Counted from the first letter of the stretch, positions 9,394-20,183 are shown. The stretch is 64,000 bases of DNA from Roseateles puraquae (GCF_002205845.1 NZ_NISI01000007.1:248001-312000), one strand, 5' to 3'. A program made the numbers and translations. Notes: generated by a model not told the origin, from the sequence alone.

Positions 9394-10203
9394 ATGCCGC
9401 TCGACCGCCCCGCCATGTCCACCCGCTCCTTTCCTTCGCTGTTCACACCGCTGGACGGCACGCCTGAAGACTGCGAGTCCTGCGCCCGCGGCGAGCGGCT
9501 CGGCTTCCTGTTCGACTTTGCCTACCAGCCCATCGTCGACCTGGCCCGCCGCAGCGTCTTTGCGCATGAGGCCCTGGTACGAGGCCCGGCGGGTGAGCCG
9601 GCGGGTGTGGTGCTGGCCCAGGTCAACGAGGCCAACCGCTACCGCTTTGACCAGAGCTGCCGCGTCAAGGCCATCAAGGGCGCGGCTGAGCTGGGTCTCG
9701 CGGAGCGGCTGTCCATCAACTTCCTGCCCAACGCCATCTACCGGCCGGAGATCTGCATCCGCACGACGCTGGAGGCTGCCCGCGCGCATGGGTTCCCGCT
9801 GGAGCGCATCATCTTCGAGGTGACCGAGGGCGAGCGCGTGGAGGACGGCCCCTGGTTTGCATCCATCCTGCGCGAGTACAAGCGGGTGGGCTTCCTGACG
9901 GCGATCGACGACTTCGGCGCCGGCTATGCCGGCCTGAAGCTGCTGGCCGACTTCCAGCCGGACCTCATCAAGCTCGACATGGACCTCGTGCGCCACATCG
10001 ACGCTGATGCGGCACGCCGGCTCATCGTCCAGCACCTGGTGCGCCTGTGCGCCGACCTGCGCATCGCCGTCATCGCCGAGGGTGTGGAGACGCCGGCCGA
10101 GCGCAACGCGCTGCTCGATCTGGGCATCACGCTGATGCAGGGCTACCTGTTCGCACGCCCCTCGCAGGGCGCGGCCGCGACCGTGGCCTGGGCGGCGGCC
10201 TGA
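9394..10203 (+). CDS. EAL-domain cyclic-di-GMP phosphodiesterase
   Basis: A stand-alone EAL domain of 269 residues with no membrane segment or sensor domain. The catalytic set looks intact: HEALVRG, the Asn of SINFLP, FEVTEGE, DDFGAGYAGL, LIKLDM and AEGVET, ending QGYLFARP. It should hydrolyse cyclic-di-GMP to pGpG. Starts at 9394 and 9415 are both possible; neither has a strong ribosome site. A short inverted repeat, AATGCAG...CTGCATT (9365-9386), lies just upstream. The following beta-barrel gene begins 2 bp after the stop, so the two are co-transcribed. Confidence 0.9.
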   Translation: MPLDRPAMSTRSFPSLFTPLDGTPEDCESCARGERLGFLFDFAYQPIVDLARRSVFAHEALVRGPAGEPAGVVLAQVNEANRYRFDQSCRVKAIKGAAELGLAERLSINFLPNAIYRPEICIRTTLEAARAHGFPLERIIFEVTEGERVEDGPWFASILREYKRVGFLTAIDDFGAGYAGLKLLADFQPDLIKLDMDLVRHIDADAARRLIVQHLVRLCADLRIAVIAEGVETPAERNALLDLGITLMQGYLFARPSQGAAATVAWAAA

Positions 10204-10205
10204 GC

Positions 10206-11747
10206 ATGCACCAGGCAAGCTCGCGCCCGTTCAGGGGCGGCTCCTGGCGCTTCGTCGCCCTGGGGCTGCTGGCGCTGGCGGGCGCCACCGCGGCGGCTGA
10301 ACAGGCGGCCGAGCCCGCCACGGCGCTGCGCCGCGACGGCGGGCTCTTCACCGCCGAGTACCAGTCGGTCAAGGTGCCGGGCGACCGCCCCATCGATCTC
10401 ATCGGTGCTCACCTCTATCACCGGCTGGGCGAGGGCCTCTATGTCGGGGCAGGCTTTTATGCGCCCTTGGTGCAAGGCGAGTACGGCGGCTTCGTGGCGG
10501 CGGACCTCGGCCTGCATGCGCGCCGACCGCTGTGGGGGCGATGGTTCGGCGTGGCCGGGCTGTCGGCTGGCGGCGGCGGCGGCGGCCGGGACGTGGAGCA
10601 CAGCAAGCGGCTGTCCGGCAGCGGTGGCTTCGCCAAGGGCTATGCGGGCCTGGTGTACGACTTCGGCGACTTCAGCGCAGGCGCGACGGTGGCGCGGCTG
10701 AAGTTCCGCCATGCACTGATCGACAGCAGCCAGCTCAACCTGATGCTGGAAGTGCCCTTCACGTATCTCACCGGGCCTTATGCGGCCCAGGGCCAGCGGC
10801 TGTCGGTCGAAGACGATGCGCGGGTGGCGCAGGAGGGCGGCGAGTCCCTGCTCACGCTGGGCTTGGACAACTACCACCAGCAGTCGCCGCGCGGCAGCAA
10901 CCGCAGCACGGTGCGGCTGGCCGACCTGCAGTTCGCGCGCTTCTTCAGCGCCGACCACTACTGGTTCGCATCGCTCGGCATGGGCTATGCCGGCTTGCCG
11001 CTGTACAACCAGTTGCTGGGCGGCCTGGGCTGGCGGGTACGCCTGAGCCCGGGCGTGGCCGTCTATGCGCAGCTGGGCGTGGGTTCGGGCGGTTATGCGC
11101 CCGATGTGATCGACACCCATTCGGGCCTGCTGGTGTATCCGAAGCTCGCGGCCGAGGTCATGGTCACGCGGGACCTGGGCCTCGGGTTCACGGCTGGTGC
11201 CATGACGGCGCCCACGGGCAGCTCACGCAATCTCACGCTGGGCCTGAACCTCACGCGCCATCTGCGCGCCGGAGGTGGCCATGAGGCGGCAGGGCCCGCC
11301 ACGCTGCAGGGGCTGCGGCTGTCGGTGCTGCACGAAACCGAGTTCAGGCTGCGCTACCGCGAGGTGGACCGCCCGGCGCTTCAGATGATCGGGCTCCAGC
11401 TCGACCTGCCTCTCGGCCCGCGCGCCTATGTGCCGCTGCAGGCCTCGGGCGCCTATACCGCCTACCTGGGCTATCCCGGCTACGCCGAGATCCTTGGCGG
11501 GCTGGGCCTGCAGACCCGGCTGGAGACCGGCGAACGTTGGCAGGCCTTCGCCCAGGCCCTGGTCGGTGCCAACGTGCATGGCCGCACGGTGAAGGGCTCG
11601 GCCGGCCTGCGCTGGCTGCTGGACGAGCGTCTGGCCTTGAACGCCAGCCTGGGCCGGCTGGCCGCGCGCAGCCGTGGCGGCGGCCGCTTCGAGGCCAACC
11701 ACGTCTCGCTGGGGCTGGACTACCGCTTCTCGGTGCCCACGCGCTGA
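10206..11747 (+). CDS. Predicted outer-membrane beta-barrel protein, unknown function
   Basis: 513 residues. A signal peptide (about 1-30, RFVALGLLALAGATAAAEQ) is followed by alternating amphipathic strands rich in Gly, Tyr and Leu and ending DYRFSVPTR, a typical barrel C-terminus. A poly-Gly stretch sits at about residue 125. I do not recognise a family. Its start is 2 bp after the EAL gene, so its expression is tied to a cyclic-di-GMP enzyme. It could be an exopolysaccharide or adhesin-related outer-membrane protein, but nothing in the sequence proves that. Confidence 0.7.
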   Translation: MHQASSRPFRGGSWRFVALGLLALAGATAAAEQAAEPATALRRDGGLFTAEYQSVKVPGDRPIDLIGAHLYHRLGEGLYVGAGFYAPLVQGEYGGFVAADLGLHARRPLWGRWFGVAGLSAGGGGGGRDVEHSKRLSGSGGFAKGYAGLVYDFGDFSAGATVARLKFRHALIDSSQLNLMLEVPFTYLTGPYAAQGQRLSVEDDARVAQEGGESLLTLGLDNYHQQSPRGSNRSTVRLADLQFARFFSADHYWFASLGMGYAGLPLYNQLLGGLGWRVRLSPGVAVYAQLGVGSGGYAPDVIDTHSGLLVYPKLAAEVMVTRDLGLGFTAGAMTAPTGSSRNLTLGLNLTRHLRAGGGHEAAGPATLQGLRLSVLHETEFRLRYREVDRPALQMIGLQLDLPLGPRAYVPLQASGAYTAYLGYPGYAEILGGLGLQTRLETGERWQAFAQALVGANVHGRTVKGSAGLRWLLDERLALNASLGRLAARSRGGGRFEANHVSLGLDYRFSVPTR

Positions 11748-11768
11748 GGCAGCGGCGCGGCGACGGCG

Positions 11769-12515
11769 TCAATCGCGCCGGAAGGCGATCTCCACGTCCA
11801 CCGTGCGCGCCTGCGCCAGGGGCGCGAACTGCCATTGCAGGATGGCGTCCACCGCGGGCTTGGCCAGGCGGCGTGGCACCTGGGGCGCGGCCTCGGCCTG
11901 GCTGACGCGGCCGTCGGCCTCCACCGTGAAGCGCACCTTGACGTTGCGTGAGCCGGCACCCAGCGTCTGCTGCACGGCCGGCGTCAGCACCGGCGGAACA
12001 AAGGCGCGCAGTTGCAGCGCGCCGTCGTCGCCCTCGTCGTCGTCTGGCTCTTCCGCCTTGGGCGCCGCGGGCATCGGGTTGAGCGCCGGCGTCAACGCCA
12101 CCGCGGCCAGGGGCGGGGCTTGCGGTGTGGGGGCGGCAAGCGTCACCGGGGCCAGCGCGGGAGGCGGTTCGACCGGAGCGAGCTCGGCCACAGTCTTCAC
12201 GCCCGGCTCCTCGGCCGGCTTGGCAGCCGTGAGATGAGGCGCGGCCGGGGCGGCGTGGGGCTCCGGCGGGCGGGCTGCCACTTTGGGGCGTTCGGCGCTG
12301 GCCGTTGCCGGCCTGGGCGGCTTGGGTGCGGCTTCCGCCCCTGGCTTGGGCACGGTCTGAAACTTGATGAAGCTGAACACCTTTTCCGCATCCCGCCGCG
12401 CCCGCTCGGCGTCGGTCATGGGGGCCGTGGCCTGGGCCGCCGCGAACAGCGGCAGCAACAGGCCCAGCAGGGCGAGAAGGCAAGGAAGGCGAAGAACGCG
12501 GAGTGAGTCAGGCAT
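11769..12515 (-). CDS. TonB-family C-terminal domain protein
   Basis: 248 residues: a hydrophobic signal or anchor (LRLPCLLALLGLLLPLFAAA), a charged stretch, a long Pro/Ala-rich middle (about 60-160) as in periplasm-spanning TonB proteins, then a TonB-C-like end (VKVRFTVEADGRVSQAEAAPQ). No ExbB/ExbD is nearby, so it is more likely a specialised TonB-like protein than the main energy transducer. The ATG at 12515 gives the signal sequence directly; an upstream extension would be hydrophilic. It lies about 115 bp downstream of the ABC ATPase on the same strand. Confidence 0.75.
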   Translation of the reverse strand: MPDSLRVLRLPCLLALLGLLLPLFAAAQATAPMTDAERARRDAEKVFSFIKFQTVPKPGAEAAPKPPRPATASAERPKVAARPPEPHAAPAAPHLTAAKPAEEPGVKTVAELAPVEPPPALAPVTLAAPTPQAPPLAAVALTPALNPMPAAPKAEEPDDDEGDDGALQLRAFVPPVLTPAVQQTLGAGSRNVKVRFTVEADGRVSQAEAAPQVPRRLAKPAVDAILQWQFAPLAQARTVDVEIAFRRD

Positions 12516-12631
12516 GGCGGTACTGCAAGGCGCTGGACACATGACGGACCTGTCATTCAAGCAGACCTTCGTGACACCAGCATGCTTCGTGCCAGCAAGC
12601 GTGACAAACGACACGCCACGGGGTAGCGGCG

Positions 12632-13689
<1,058 letters not shown>

Positions 13690-13693
<4 letters not shown>

Positions 13694-14925
13694 GGGAGTC
13701 TCCTGTTGTCGGTGTTGTGCAGAACCTGGGCGATGCGCTGCTGCGCCGCGGTCACGGGCAGGTCGCGCTGCCAGAAGTCGCTCACGGCCTGTTCGAGCGC
13801 CGTCAGCTGCGGCTGAGGCAGCAGCATCTCGGTGTTGCCGACCAGGCGGCTGCCGTCGCGCAGGGCGGCGGCGCCCTGTTGCGCGCAGCTGTCGAGCGAG
13901 CGGGTATCGAGGTCGGTGCGCACGGGCACCGAGCCCTTGCGGGCGCTGAAGGCCAGCTGGGTGGCGGGCTGGATGGCGACCTGCGCGAGCAACTGCTGGG
14001 CGGCTTGGGTGCTGCCGTCACCGCGCGGGAACACCAGCACGTCGCCACCCACCACATAGGGCGAGCGCGGGTTCAGGCCGGGCGCGCAGCCGTAGTCGCG
14101 CCCGGGCTGCTGGCCGGCCGCCGTGAACTCGCCCTTGACCCAGTCGCCCATGAACTGAAAGCCGGCGCGACCGCTGATGAGCAGGCCCGTGGTGTCGTTC
14201 CAGCTGCGCCCCGGCGAGGCGCTGTCCACATAGCGGCGCAGACGCTTGTACGACACCAGCACCTGGCGCAACGCCTCGCCCTGCAGGGCGGCGGGATCAT
14301 GGTCGCGCAGCACGGCGAGGTAGAGGTCGCGCCCGCCCTGGTTGGCGAGCACGGCGGTGAAGAGGTTGAGGTCCTGCCAGGGCTGGCCGCCGTGCGCCAG
14401 CGCAATGAGGCCAGCGGCCTGCAGCTTGTCGAGCGCCGCGAAGAGCTCGTCCATCGTGCGGGGCTCGGCCTTCACCCCGGCGCGCGCCAGGGCCGCCTTG
14501 GAGCTCCATAGCCACACCGGCATGTGCACGCTCAGCGGCACGGCGTAGAGGTGGCCGTCCACCCGCACGGCGTCCAGCAGCACGGCGGGCAGGGCGGCGG
14601 CCCAGCGCCCGGCGTCGGCGAGGGCGTCGAGCTGCGCCAGACGCCCCTCGCGGGCCAGCTGCACGAAATCCCGTGACGGGTTGAACTGCGCGGCCATCGG
14701 CGGGTTGCCCGCACGCAGTCGCGCCTGCAGCGCACCGCGCGCCTGCTCGGAGGACACCAGGGCCATGTCCCGCCAGCGGCCCCCTGCGGCGCGGTAGGCG
14801 TCGGCCAGGGCCTGCTTGGCCGCGACCTCGCCGGGCGAGGTCCACCAGTGCAGCACGTCGCTGGGCGGCCCAGCCTGGGCCGTGGCGGCCAGCAGCAGGG
14901 AGGCGAGGGCGCAGGCGCGGAGCAT
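13690..14925 (-). CDS. Sugar ABC transporter substrate-binding protein
   Basis: 411 residues with a cleavable signal peptide (MLRACALASLLLAATAQAG) and the family-1 solute-binding pattern (DVLHWWTSPGE..., FQFMGDWVKGEF, YVVGGDVLVFPRG). Similar proteins are often annotated as glucose/mannose-binding; the ligand is not certain. The ATG at 14925 places the signal at the N-terminus. It overlaps the ATPase start by 4 bp and is divergent from a two-component system across 76 bp, suggesting control by that system. Confidence 0.88.
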
Positions 14926-14945
14926 CGGCAGATCATTACTTCGAA

Positions 14946-14969
14946 TTAAGAAACTTAATAGCGTATTAA
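14946..14969. promoter_or_regulatory. TTAA repeats between the binding protein and the two-component system
   Basis: Three TTAA units (14946, 14955 and 14966) lie in an AT-rich island, the last two forming TTAATA-GCG-TATTAA, an inverted repeat at 14955-14969. OmpR-family regulators of the QseB/PmrA/TctD type bind repeated TTAA-containing half-sites, so this is a candidate site for the adjacent response regulator. Confidence 0.5.
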
Positions 14970-15001
14970 CCATAACGCCCGCCGCCGCTACAGTGCGGCC
15001 C

Positions 15002-15670
15002 ATGAACCTCCTGCTCGCCGAAGACGACGCCCTGCTGGCCGATGCGCTGCAGCAGCAGTTGCTGAACGCGTCGTTCAAGGTCGAGTGGGCGGAGAACGGC
15101 GCCGTGGCCGAGTACCTGCTGCGCAAGCAGGATTTCGATGTCGCCATCCTCGACCTCGGCCTGCCGCTGGTGGATGGGCTGACCGTGCTCAAGCGGGTGC
15201 GCGAGGCCGGGCGCACGGTGCCCATCCTGGTGCTGACGGCGCTCGATGCCCTGGAGCACCGCGTGGCCGGCCTGCAAGCGGGCGCAGACGACTACCTCAC
15301 CAAGCCCTTCGACTTCCCCGAGCTCGAAGCCCGGCTGCATGCGCTGATGCGCCGCGGCCGGCCGGCGTCGCAGAGCCAACAGCTGCGCCGGCTCACCCTC
15401 GACCGCGCCGCCCGCCGGGCCAGCGTGGGTGGCGAGCCGCTGGAGCTGAGCCCGCGCGAATGGACTCTGCTGGACCTGCTCGTGAACGAGCGCGACCGCG
15501 TCGTGACCAAGCCGCAGATCGTCGCAGCCTGGGGCAGCGAGGACAGCGCGGGCGGCTCCATCGAGGTCTACATCCACCGCCTGCGCAAGAAGCTCGAAGG
15601 CTCGGGCCTGGCCGTGCGCACCGTGCGCGGCCTGGGCTATCTGCTGGAAGCCACGGCGACGCCCTCGTGA
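15002..15670 (+). CDS. OmpR-family response regulator (TctD/QseB-like)
   Basis: 222 residues: a receiver domain with acidic pair ED at 7-9, phospho-acceptor D51 (AILDLGLP), and K in YLTKPFDF, followed by a winged-helix DNA-binding domain (SPREWTLLDLL..., VEVYIHRLRKK-type end, TVRGLGYLLE). The ATG at 15002 is the natural N-terminus MNLLLAEDD. The gene overlaps the sensor kinase by 4 bp (GTGA). Divergence from a sugar-binding protein gene suggests a role in carbon-source uptake. Confidence 0.93.
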   Translation: MNLLLAEDDALLADALQQQLLNASFKVEWAENGAVAEYLLRKQDFDVAILDLGLPLVDGLTVLKRVREAGRTVPILVLTALDALEHRVAGLQAGADDYLTKPFDFPELEARLHALMRRGRPASQSQQLRRLTLDRAARRASVGGEPLELSPREWTLLDLLVNERDRVVTKPQIVAAWGSEDSAGGSIEVYIHRLRKKLEGSGLAVRTVRGLGYLLEATATPS

Positions 15671-17088
15671 GCACTGCCGCCGGCCGGTCGCTGCATCGCC
15701 AGCTGCTGTTGTGGCTGCTGCTGCCTCAGGTCGTGCTGTGGCTGGTGGCCGCGTTCGGCGCCTACCGGGTGGCCAGCCGCCATGCCGACGAGCTGGTCGA
15801 CGCGAGCCTCCTGCAGGCCGCGCGGGCGCTGGCGCGGCAGATCAAGCCCACGGCCAGCGGCTTCTTCGTGGACCTGCCCCGCTCGGCGCAGGACATCCTC
15901 AGCGCCGACCCCGACGACCGGGTCATGTACACCGTCAGCTCGCCGCCCGGGCAACTGCTGCTGGGCGATGCGCGCATGCCGTCGCCGCCCGGCACGCCGG
16001 CCCTGGGTGCGCCGGTGTTCTACGACGCCACCGTCCCGGAGCCGATGCGCGTGGTGTCGCTGGACCTGCACCTCGGCGCGCCCGGGGCCGCCGACTCGAC
16101 CCTGCGCGTGCAGATCGCGCGGGCCAGCGCGCCGCGCGAGCTGCTGGCCCGGCGCATGCTGCTGGACACGGCGCTGCCGCTGTCGCTGCTGATCGCGCTG
16201 ATGAGCGTGGGCGTGTGGGCCGGCATCCGGCGCGGCCTGCGCCCGCTGGCGGAGCTGCAGCGCCAGATGGAAGGCCGCCGGGCCGATGCGCTGGACCCGG
16301 TCCAACTGCGCGCGGCACCGCCCGAGGTCAGCGCGTTGGCGGGTGCGGTCAACGAGCTGCTCGGCCAGGTGCAGCAGAGCCTGGGCCAGCAGCGGCGCTT
16401 CATCAGCGACGCGGCCCACCAGCTGCGCACGCCGCTGGCCGGCCTGAAGAGCCAGACCGAACTCGCCCTGGCGGCTGCCCCCGACCCGGCACTGCGCCAG
16501 CGCCTGCAGCGGGTGCATGACAGCGCAGTGCGCTGCGCGCGCCTGGTGTCACAACTGCTGGTGCTGGCGCGCGCCGAGCCCGAGGCCGTGGCGGCGCAAG
16601 GCTGGGCGCCCGTGGACTGCGCCGCCCTCGTGCAGGAGGTCGCGGCCGAATGGGTGCCACGGGCGCTGGTGGCGGGCATCGACCTCGGGGTGGAGATCGC
16701 GGTCGACGCACCCGCCGAAGGCCTGCAGGTGCACGGCGTGGCGCTGTTGCTGCGGGAGGCGCTCATCAACCTCATCGACAACGCGGTGCGCTACGCCGGC
16801 CGCGGCGCCACGCTGACGGTGCGCTTGCGCCGCGTGGCAGACGACCTCTGGCTGGAGGTCGAGGACAACGGCCCCGGTCTGCCGCCCGCCGAGCGCGAGC
16901 GGATGTTCGAGCGTTTCGTCCGCGCCGAGCATGGCAGCACGAGCCATGCCGATGGCTGCGGCCTGGGCCTGGCCATCGTGCGGGAGATCGCCGAGCGGCA
17001 CGGCGGCGGCGCCGCACTGCTCCCAGCCGCGCCCCGGGGCTGTATCGCTCGGCTGACCTTGCCCCTGTATCACCGGGTGGCGCACTGA
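15667..17088 (+). CDS. Sensor histidine kinase (TctE-like)
   Basis: 473 residues, starting at a GTG that overlaps the regulator stop. Two membrane segments (about 12-32 and about 170-190) flank a periplasmic domain that resembles the two-component sensor N-terminal domain of TctE kinases. The phospho-acceptor is H251 in DAAHQLRTPLAG. The ATPase part has NLIDNAVRYA, DNGPGLP and GCGLGLAIVREI. The signal is unknown; TctE homologues sense carboxylates, but here the neighbour is a sugar-type binding protein. Confidence 0.92.
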   Translation: MSTAAGRSLHRQLLLWLLLPQVVLWLVAAFGAYRVASRHADELVDASLLQAARALARQIKPTASGFFVDLPRSAQDILSADPDDRVMYTVSSPPGQLLLGDARMPSPPGTPALGAPVFYDATVPEPMRVVSLDLHLGAPGAADSTLRVQIARASAPRELLARRMLLDTALPLSLLIALMSVGVWAGIRRGLRPLAELQRQMEGRRADALDPVQLRAAPPEVSALAGAVNELLGQVQQSLGQQRRFISDAAHQLRTPLAGLKSQTELALAAAPDPALRQRLQRVHDSAVRCARLVSQLLVLARAEPEAVAAQGWAPVDCAALVQEVAAEWVPRALVAGIDLGVEIAVDAPAEGLQVHGVALLLREALINLIDNAVRYAGRGATLTVRLRRVADDLWLEVEDNGPGLPPAERERMFERFVRAEHGSTSHADGCGLGLAIVREIAERHGGGAALLPAAPRGCIARLTLPLYHRVAH

Positions 17089-17127
17089 CTGGCGACAATC
17101 GCGGTTCTTTCCTGAACCGTGATTGCC

Positions 17128-19131
17128 ATGTCCACCCGCACCGTCTTCGGCGCCTGCCCCCACGACTGCCCCGACACCTGCGCCCTGCAGGTCACCGTCG
17201 AGAACGAACGTGTCATCAAGGTGCAGGGGCGGGCCGAGCATCCCAGCACCCATGGTGCGCTGTGCACCAAGGTGTCCCGCTACGCCGAGCGCACCTATCA
17301 CCCGGAGCGGGTGCTGCATCCGCTCAAGCGCGTGAGCAAGAAGAGCGAGGCGCCGGCCTTCGTGCGCGTCAGCTGGGCCGAGGCCCTGGCCGACATCGCC
17401 AGCCGCCTCAAGGCCATCGCGGCCCGCGACGGTCAGCGCATCCAGCCCTACAGCTATGCCGGCACCATGGGATTGCTGCAGGGCGAGGCGATGGCGGGCC
17501 GGGTGTGGAACGCCCTCGGTGCCGCCCGGCTGGACCGCACCATCTGCGCCTCCGCCGGCGGCGCGGGCCTGGCCATGACCTATGGCCACAAGCTCGGCAT
17601 GCACACGCGCCACTTCGCCGGCGCCAAGCTCATCGTCATCTGGGGCAGCAACAGCATCACGTCCAACCTGCACTTCTGGACCTATGCCAACCAGGCCAAG
17701 CGCGAGGGCGCCAAGCTCATCTGCATCGACCCGCGCAAGACCGAGACGGCTGACAAATGCCACCAGCACATCGCCGTGCTGCCGGGCACCGACGGTGCGC
17801 TGGCCTTGGGCCTGATGCACGAGCTGATCCAGCATGACTGGCTGGACCATGACTACATCGCCCGCCATGTCGACGGCTGGGACGAGCTGCGCGCCAAGGC
17901 CCTGGCCTGGCCGCCGGAGCGCGTGGCCGAGGTCTGCGGCATCACCGCCGACGAGGTGCGCGGCCTGGCGCGCGATTACGGCACGACCACCCCGGCCGCC
18001 ATCCGCATGAACTACGGCCTGCAGCGGGTGCGCGGCGGTGGCAATGCAGTGCGCCTGATTGCGATGCTGCCTTGCCTCACCGGCGCCTGGCGGCACCCGA
18101 GCGGCGGCGTGCTGCTGTCGGCCTCGGGCTGGTTCGCGCCCTTCAAGAACCCGGACCTGGAGCGGCCCGACCTGCTGGCCGGACGCACGCCGCGCATGGT
18201 CAACATGAGCACCATCGGCGATGCGCTGCTGCAGGCCGACCCGCCCATCGAGGCGCTGGTGGTCTACAACAGCAACCCCGTCGCCGTGGCGCCCGAGTCG
18301 CCCAAGGTGGTGAAGGGCTTCCAGCGTGAAGACCTCTTCACGGTGGTGCTGGAGCACTTCATGACCGACACGGCCGACCTGGCCGACTATGTGCTGCCCG
18401 CCACCACCCAGCTCGAACACCTGGACGTGCACACCAGCTACGGCCACACCGATGTGCTGATGAACCAGCCCGCGATCGCGCCGCTGGGCGAGGCCAAGCC
18501 CAACACCCAGATCTTCCGCGAGCTGGCTGCGGCGCTGGGCCTGACGGACCCGTGCTTCCGCGAGACCGACGAGGAACTCGCCGCCCAGGCGTTCACGGCT
18601 GACATCGACCTGGGCCTGCTGCGCACCCAGGGCTGGCAGCCGCTGCCCATCCCTGAGGCGCCGTTCGCCGAAGGCGGTTTCCGCACCCCCAATGGCCGCG
18701 CCAATGCTGCGGGCGCCGACTACGTGCCGAACTACGAGAGTGCACGGACCGCGCCTGAGCTGGCCGCGCGCTACCCGCTGGCCATGATCTCCCCGCCGGC
18801 CCGCAATTTTCTGAACAGCAGCTTCGTCAACGTGAAGAGCCTGCGCGACATGGAGGGCGAGCCCCTCATCGAGATGCATGCCGACGACGCCGCCGCGCGA
18901 GGTCTGGCCGACGGCAGCCTGGTGGCCGCCTTCAACGACCGCGGCCGCTATGTCGCCCGGCTCAAGGTGAGCCCCCGCGCGCGCCCCGGCGTGGTCAACG
19001 GCCTGGGCGTGTGGTGGCGCAAGCTGGGGCCGCAGGGCACCAATGTCAACGAGGTGACCCACCAGCGCCTGACCGACATGGGCGAGGCGCCCGCCTTCTA
19101 CGACTGCCTCGTGCAGGTCGAGCACGCTTGA
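17128..19131 (+). CDS. Molybdopterin-dependent oxidoreductase (BisC/formate-dehydrogenase family)
   Basis: 667 residues, cytoplasmic (no signal peptide). The N-terminus has the 4Fe-4S cysteine pattern CPHDCPDTC followed by C near residue 48 (GALCTK). Molybdopterin-domain hallmarks include WGSNSITSN, YNSNPVAVAP and VLPATTQLEHLD, and the dinucleotide-binding C-terminal domain ends near VNEVTHQRL. The substrate is not deducible; related proteins are annotated only as anaerobic dehydrogenases or DMSO-reductase family. The ATG at 17128 is chosen over a GTG three codons upstream. Its stop overlaps the TTG start of the next gene. Confidence 0.9.
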   Translation: MSTRTVFGACPHDCPDTCALQVTVENERVIKVQGRAEHPSTHGALCTKVSRYAERTYHPERVLHPLKRVSKKSEAPAFVRVSWAEALADIASRLKAIAARDGQRIQPYSYAGTMGLLQGEAMAGRVWNALGAARLDRTICASAGGAGLAMTYGHKLGMHTRHFAGAKLIVIWGSNSITSNLHFWTYANQAKREGAKLICIDPRKTETADKCHQHIAVLPGTDGALALGLMHELIQHDWLDHDYIARHVDGWDELRAKALAWPPERVAEVCGITADEVRGLARDYGTTTPAAIRMNYGLQRVRGGGNAVRLIAMLPCLTGAWRHPSGGVLLSASGWFAPFKNPDLERPDLLAGRTPRMVNMSTIGDALLQADPPIEALVVYNSNPVAVAPESPKVVKGFQREDLFTVVLEHFMTDTADLADYVLPATTQLEHLDVHTSYGHTDVLMNQPAIAPLGEAKPNTQIFRELAAALGLTDPCFRETDEELAAQAFTADIDLGLLRTQGWQPLPIPEAPFAEGGFRTPNGRANAAGADYVPNYESARTAPELAARYPLAMISPPARNFLNSSFVNVKSLRDMEGEPLIEMHADDAAARGLADGSLVAAFNDRGRYVARLKVSPRARPGVVNGLGVWWRKLGPQGTNVNEVTHQRLTDMGEAPAFYDCLVQVEHA

Positions 19132-20183
19132 GCCCTCGGCTGCTGCTGGTGGTGCTGACGCTGCTGTTGAGCGGCTGCAGCACGCTCGCTCACTGGACGC
19201 AGGCGGCCGGTGGCCACCTCGGTGTGCTGCGCGCCGCGCGCCCGGTGCCCGAGGTGCTTGCCGATCCGGCCACGCCGCCTGACCTGGCCGAGCGCCTGCG
19301 GCTGACGCAGCAGATGCGCGACTTCGCCAGCCAGCAGCTCGCCCTGCCCGAGAACAACAGCTACCGCCGCTATGCCGACCTGCACCGGCCGGCCGTGGTG
19401 TGGAACGTGGTGGCAGCGCCCGCCTTCAGCCTGCAGCTCAAGACCTGGTGCTACCCGCTGATGGGCTGTGCCGGCTACCAGGGCTGGTTTGACCTCGACG
19501 TCGCCCGCCAGCGGGCCGATGCGCTCAAGGCCGAAGGCTGGGAGGTGCAGGTGCAGCCCATTCCCGCGTACTCCACGCTCGGCTGGAGCCGCTGGCTGGG
19601 CGGCGACCCGCTGCTCAACACCTTCATCCGCTACCCCGAGGGCGAGCTGGCCGCGATGATCTTTCACGAGTTGGCCCACCAGCGGGTCTATGTGGCCGAC
19701 GACACCCCATTCAACGAGTCGTACGCGGTGGCGGTGGAACTGCTGGGCGCGCGCGCATGGCTGGCTGACAGGCCGGCGGCGCTGGCGGCCTTCGACGCGG
19801 GCCGTGCGGGGCGCGAGCGCTTTCTCGCGCTGGCGCGTGAGGGCCGGGCGCGCCTGCAGGCGGCCTTTGCCGGCCCGGCCGAGACCCGTGCGCAGGCCAA
19901 GGCCGACATCCTGGCCGACCTGCGGGCCCGCGCGCCGCGCGAGGCGCCGGGCTACGAGGCCTGGTTCCAGCGCGCCAACAACGCGAGCTTCGCCATCCTG
20001 TCGGCCTACGACGAACTCGTGCCCGACTTCCTGCGCCTGTTCGAACGCGAGGGCCGCGACTGGGCGCGCTTCCACGCGGCGGTCGAGGCCCTCAAGCCGC
20101 TGTCGCGCGACGCGCGGCGTGCTACCTTGCGCGGCTCAGGAGGACCTCATGAGCTTGATCATCCGCCGCGCCCGGGTCAGTGA
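19128..20183 (+). CDS. Predicted zinc aminopeptidase lipoprotein (PF10023-like)
   Basis: 351 residues. A very short signal sequence ends in the lipobox LLSGC, so it is a predicted lipoprotein. The zinc motif HELAHQ (about residue 182) is followed by NESYA, where the Glu is the likely third ligand. The start is a TTG at 19128 in a TTGA overlap with the previous stop; no other in-frame start gives a lipoprotein signal. The 3' end overlaps the next gene by 35 bp. Confidence 0.82.
   Translation: MSPRLLLVVLTLLLSGCSTLAHWTQAAGGHLGVLRAARPVPEVLADPATPPDLAERLRLTQQMRDFASQQLALPENNSYRRYADLHRPAVVWNVVAAPAFSLQLKTWCYPLMGCAGYQGWFDLDVARQRADALKAEGWEVQVQPIPAYSTLGWSRWLGGDPLLNTFIRYPEGELAAMIFHELAHQRVYVADDTPFNESYAVAVELLGARAWLADRPAALAAFDAGRAGRERFLALAREGRARLQAAFAGPAETRAQAKADILADLRARAPREAPGYEAWFQRANNASFAILSAYDELVPDFLRLFEREGRDWARFHAAVEALKPLSRDARRATLRGSGGPHELDHPPRPGQ

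Noticed and set aside
16549-19125. An 858-codon minus-strand open frame opposite the sensor kinase and molybdoenzyme
   Set aside because: Composition is His/Gly/Val/Gln-rich with no domain or ribosome site, as expected from the antisense of a GC-rich gene; the plus-strand proteins have clear motifs.
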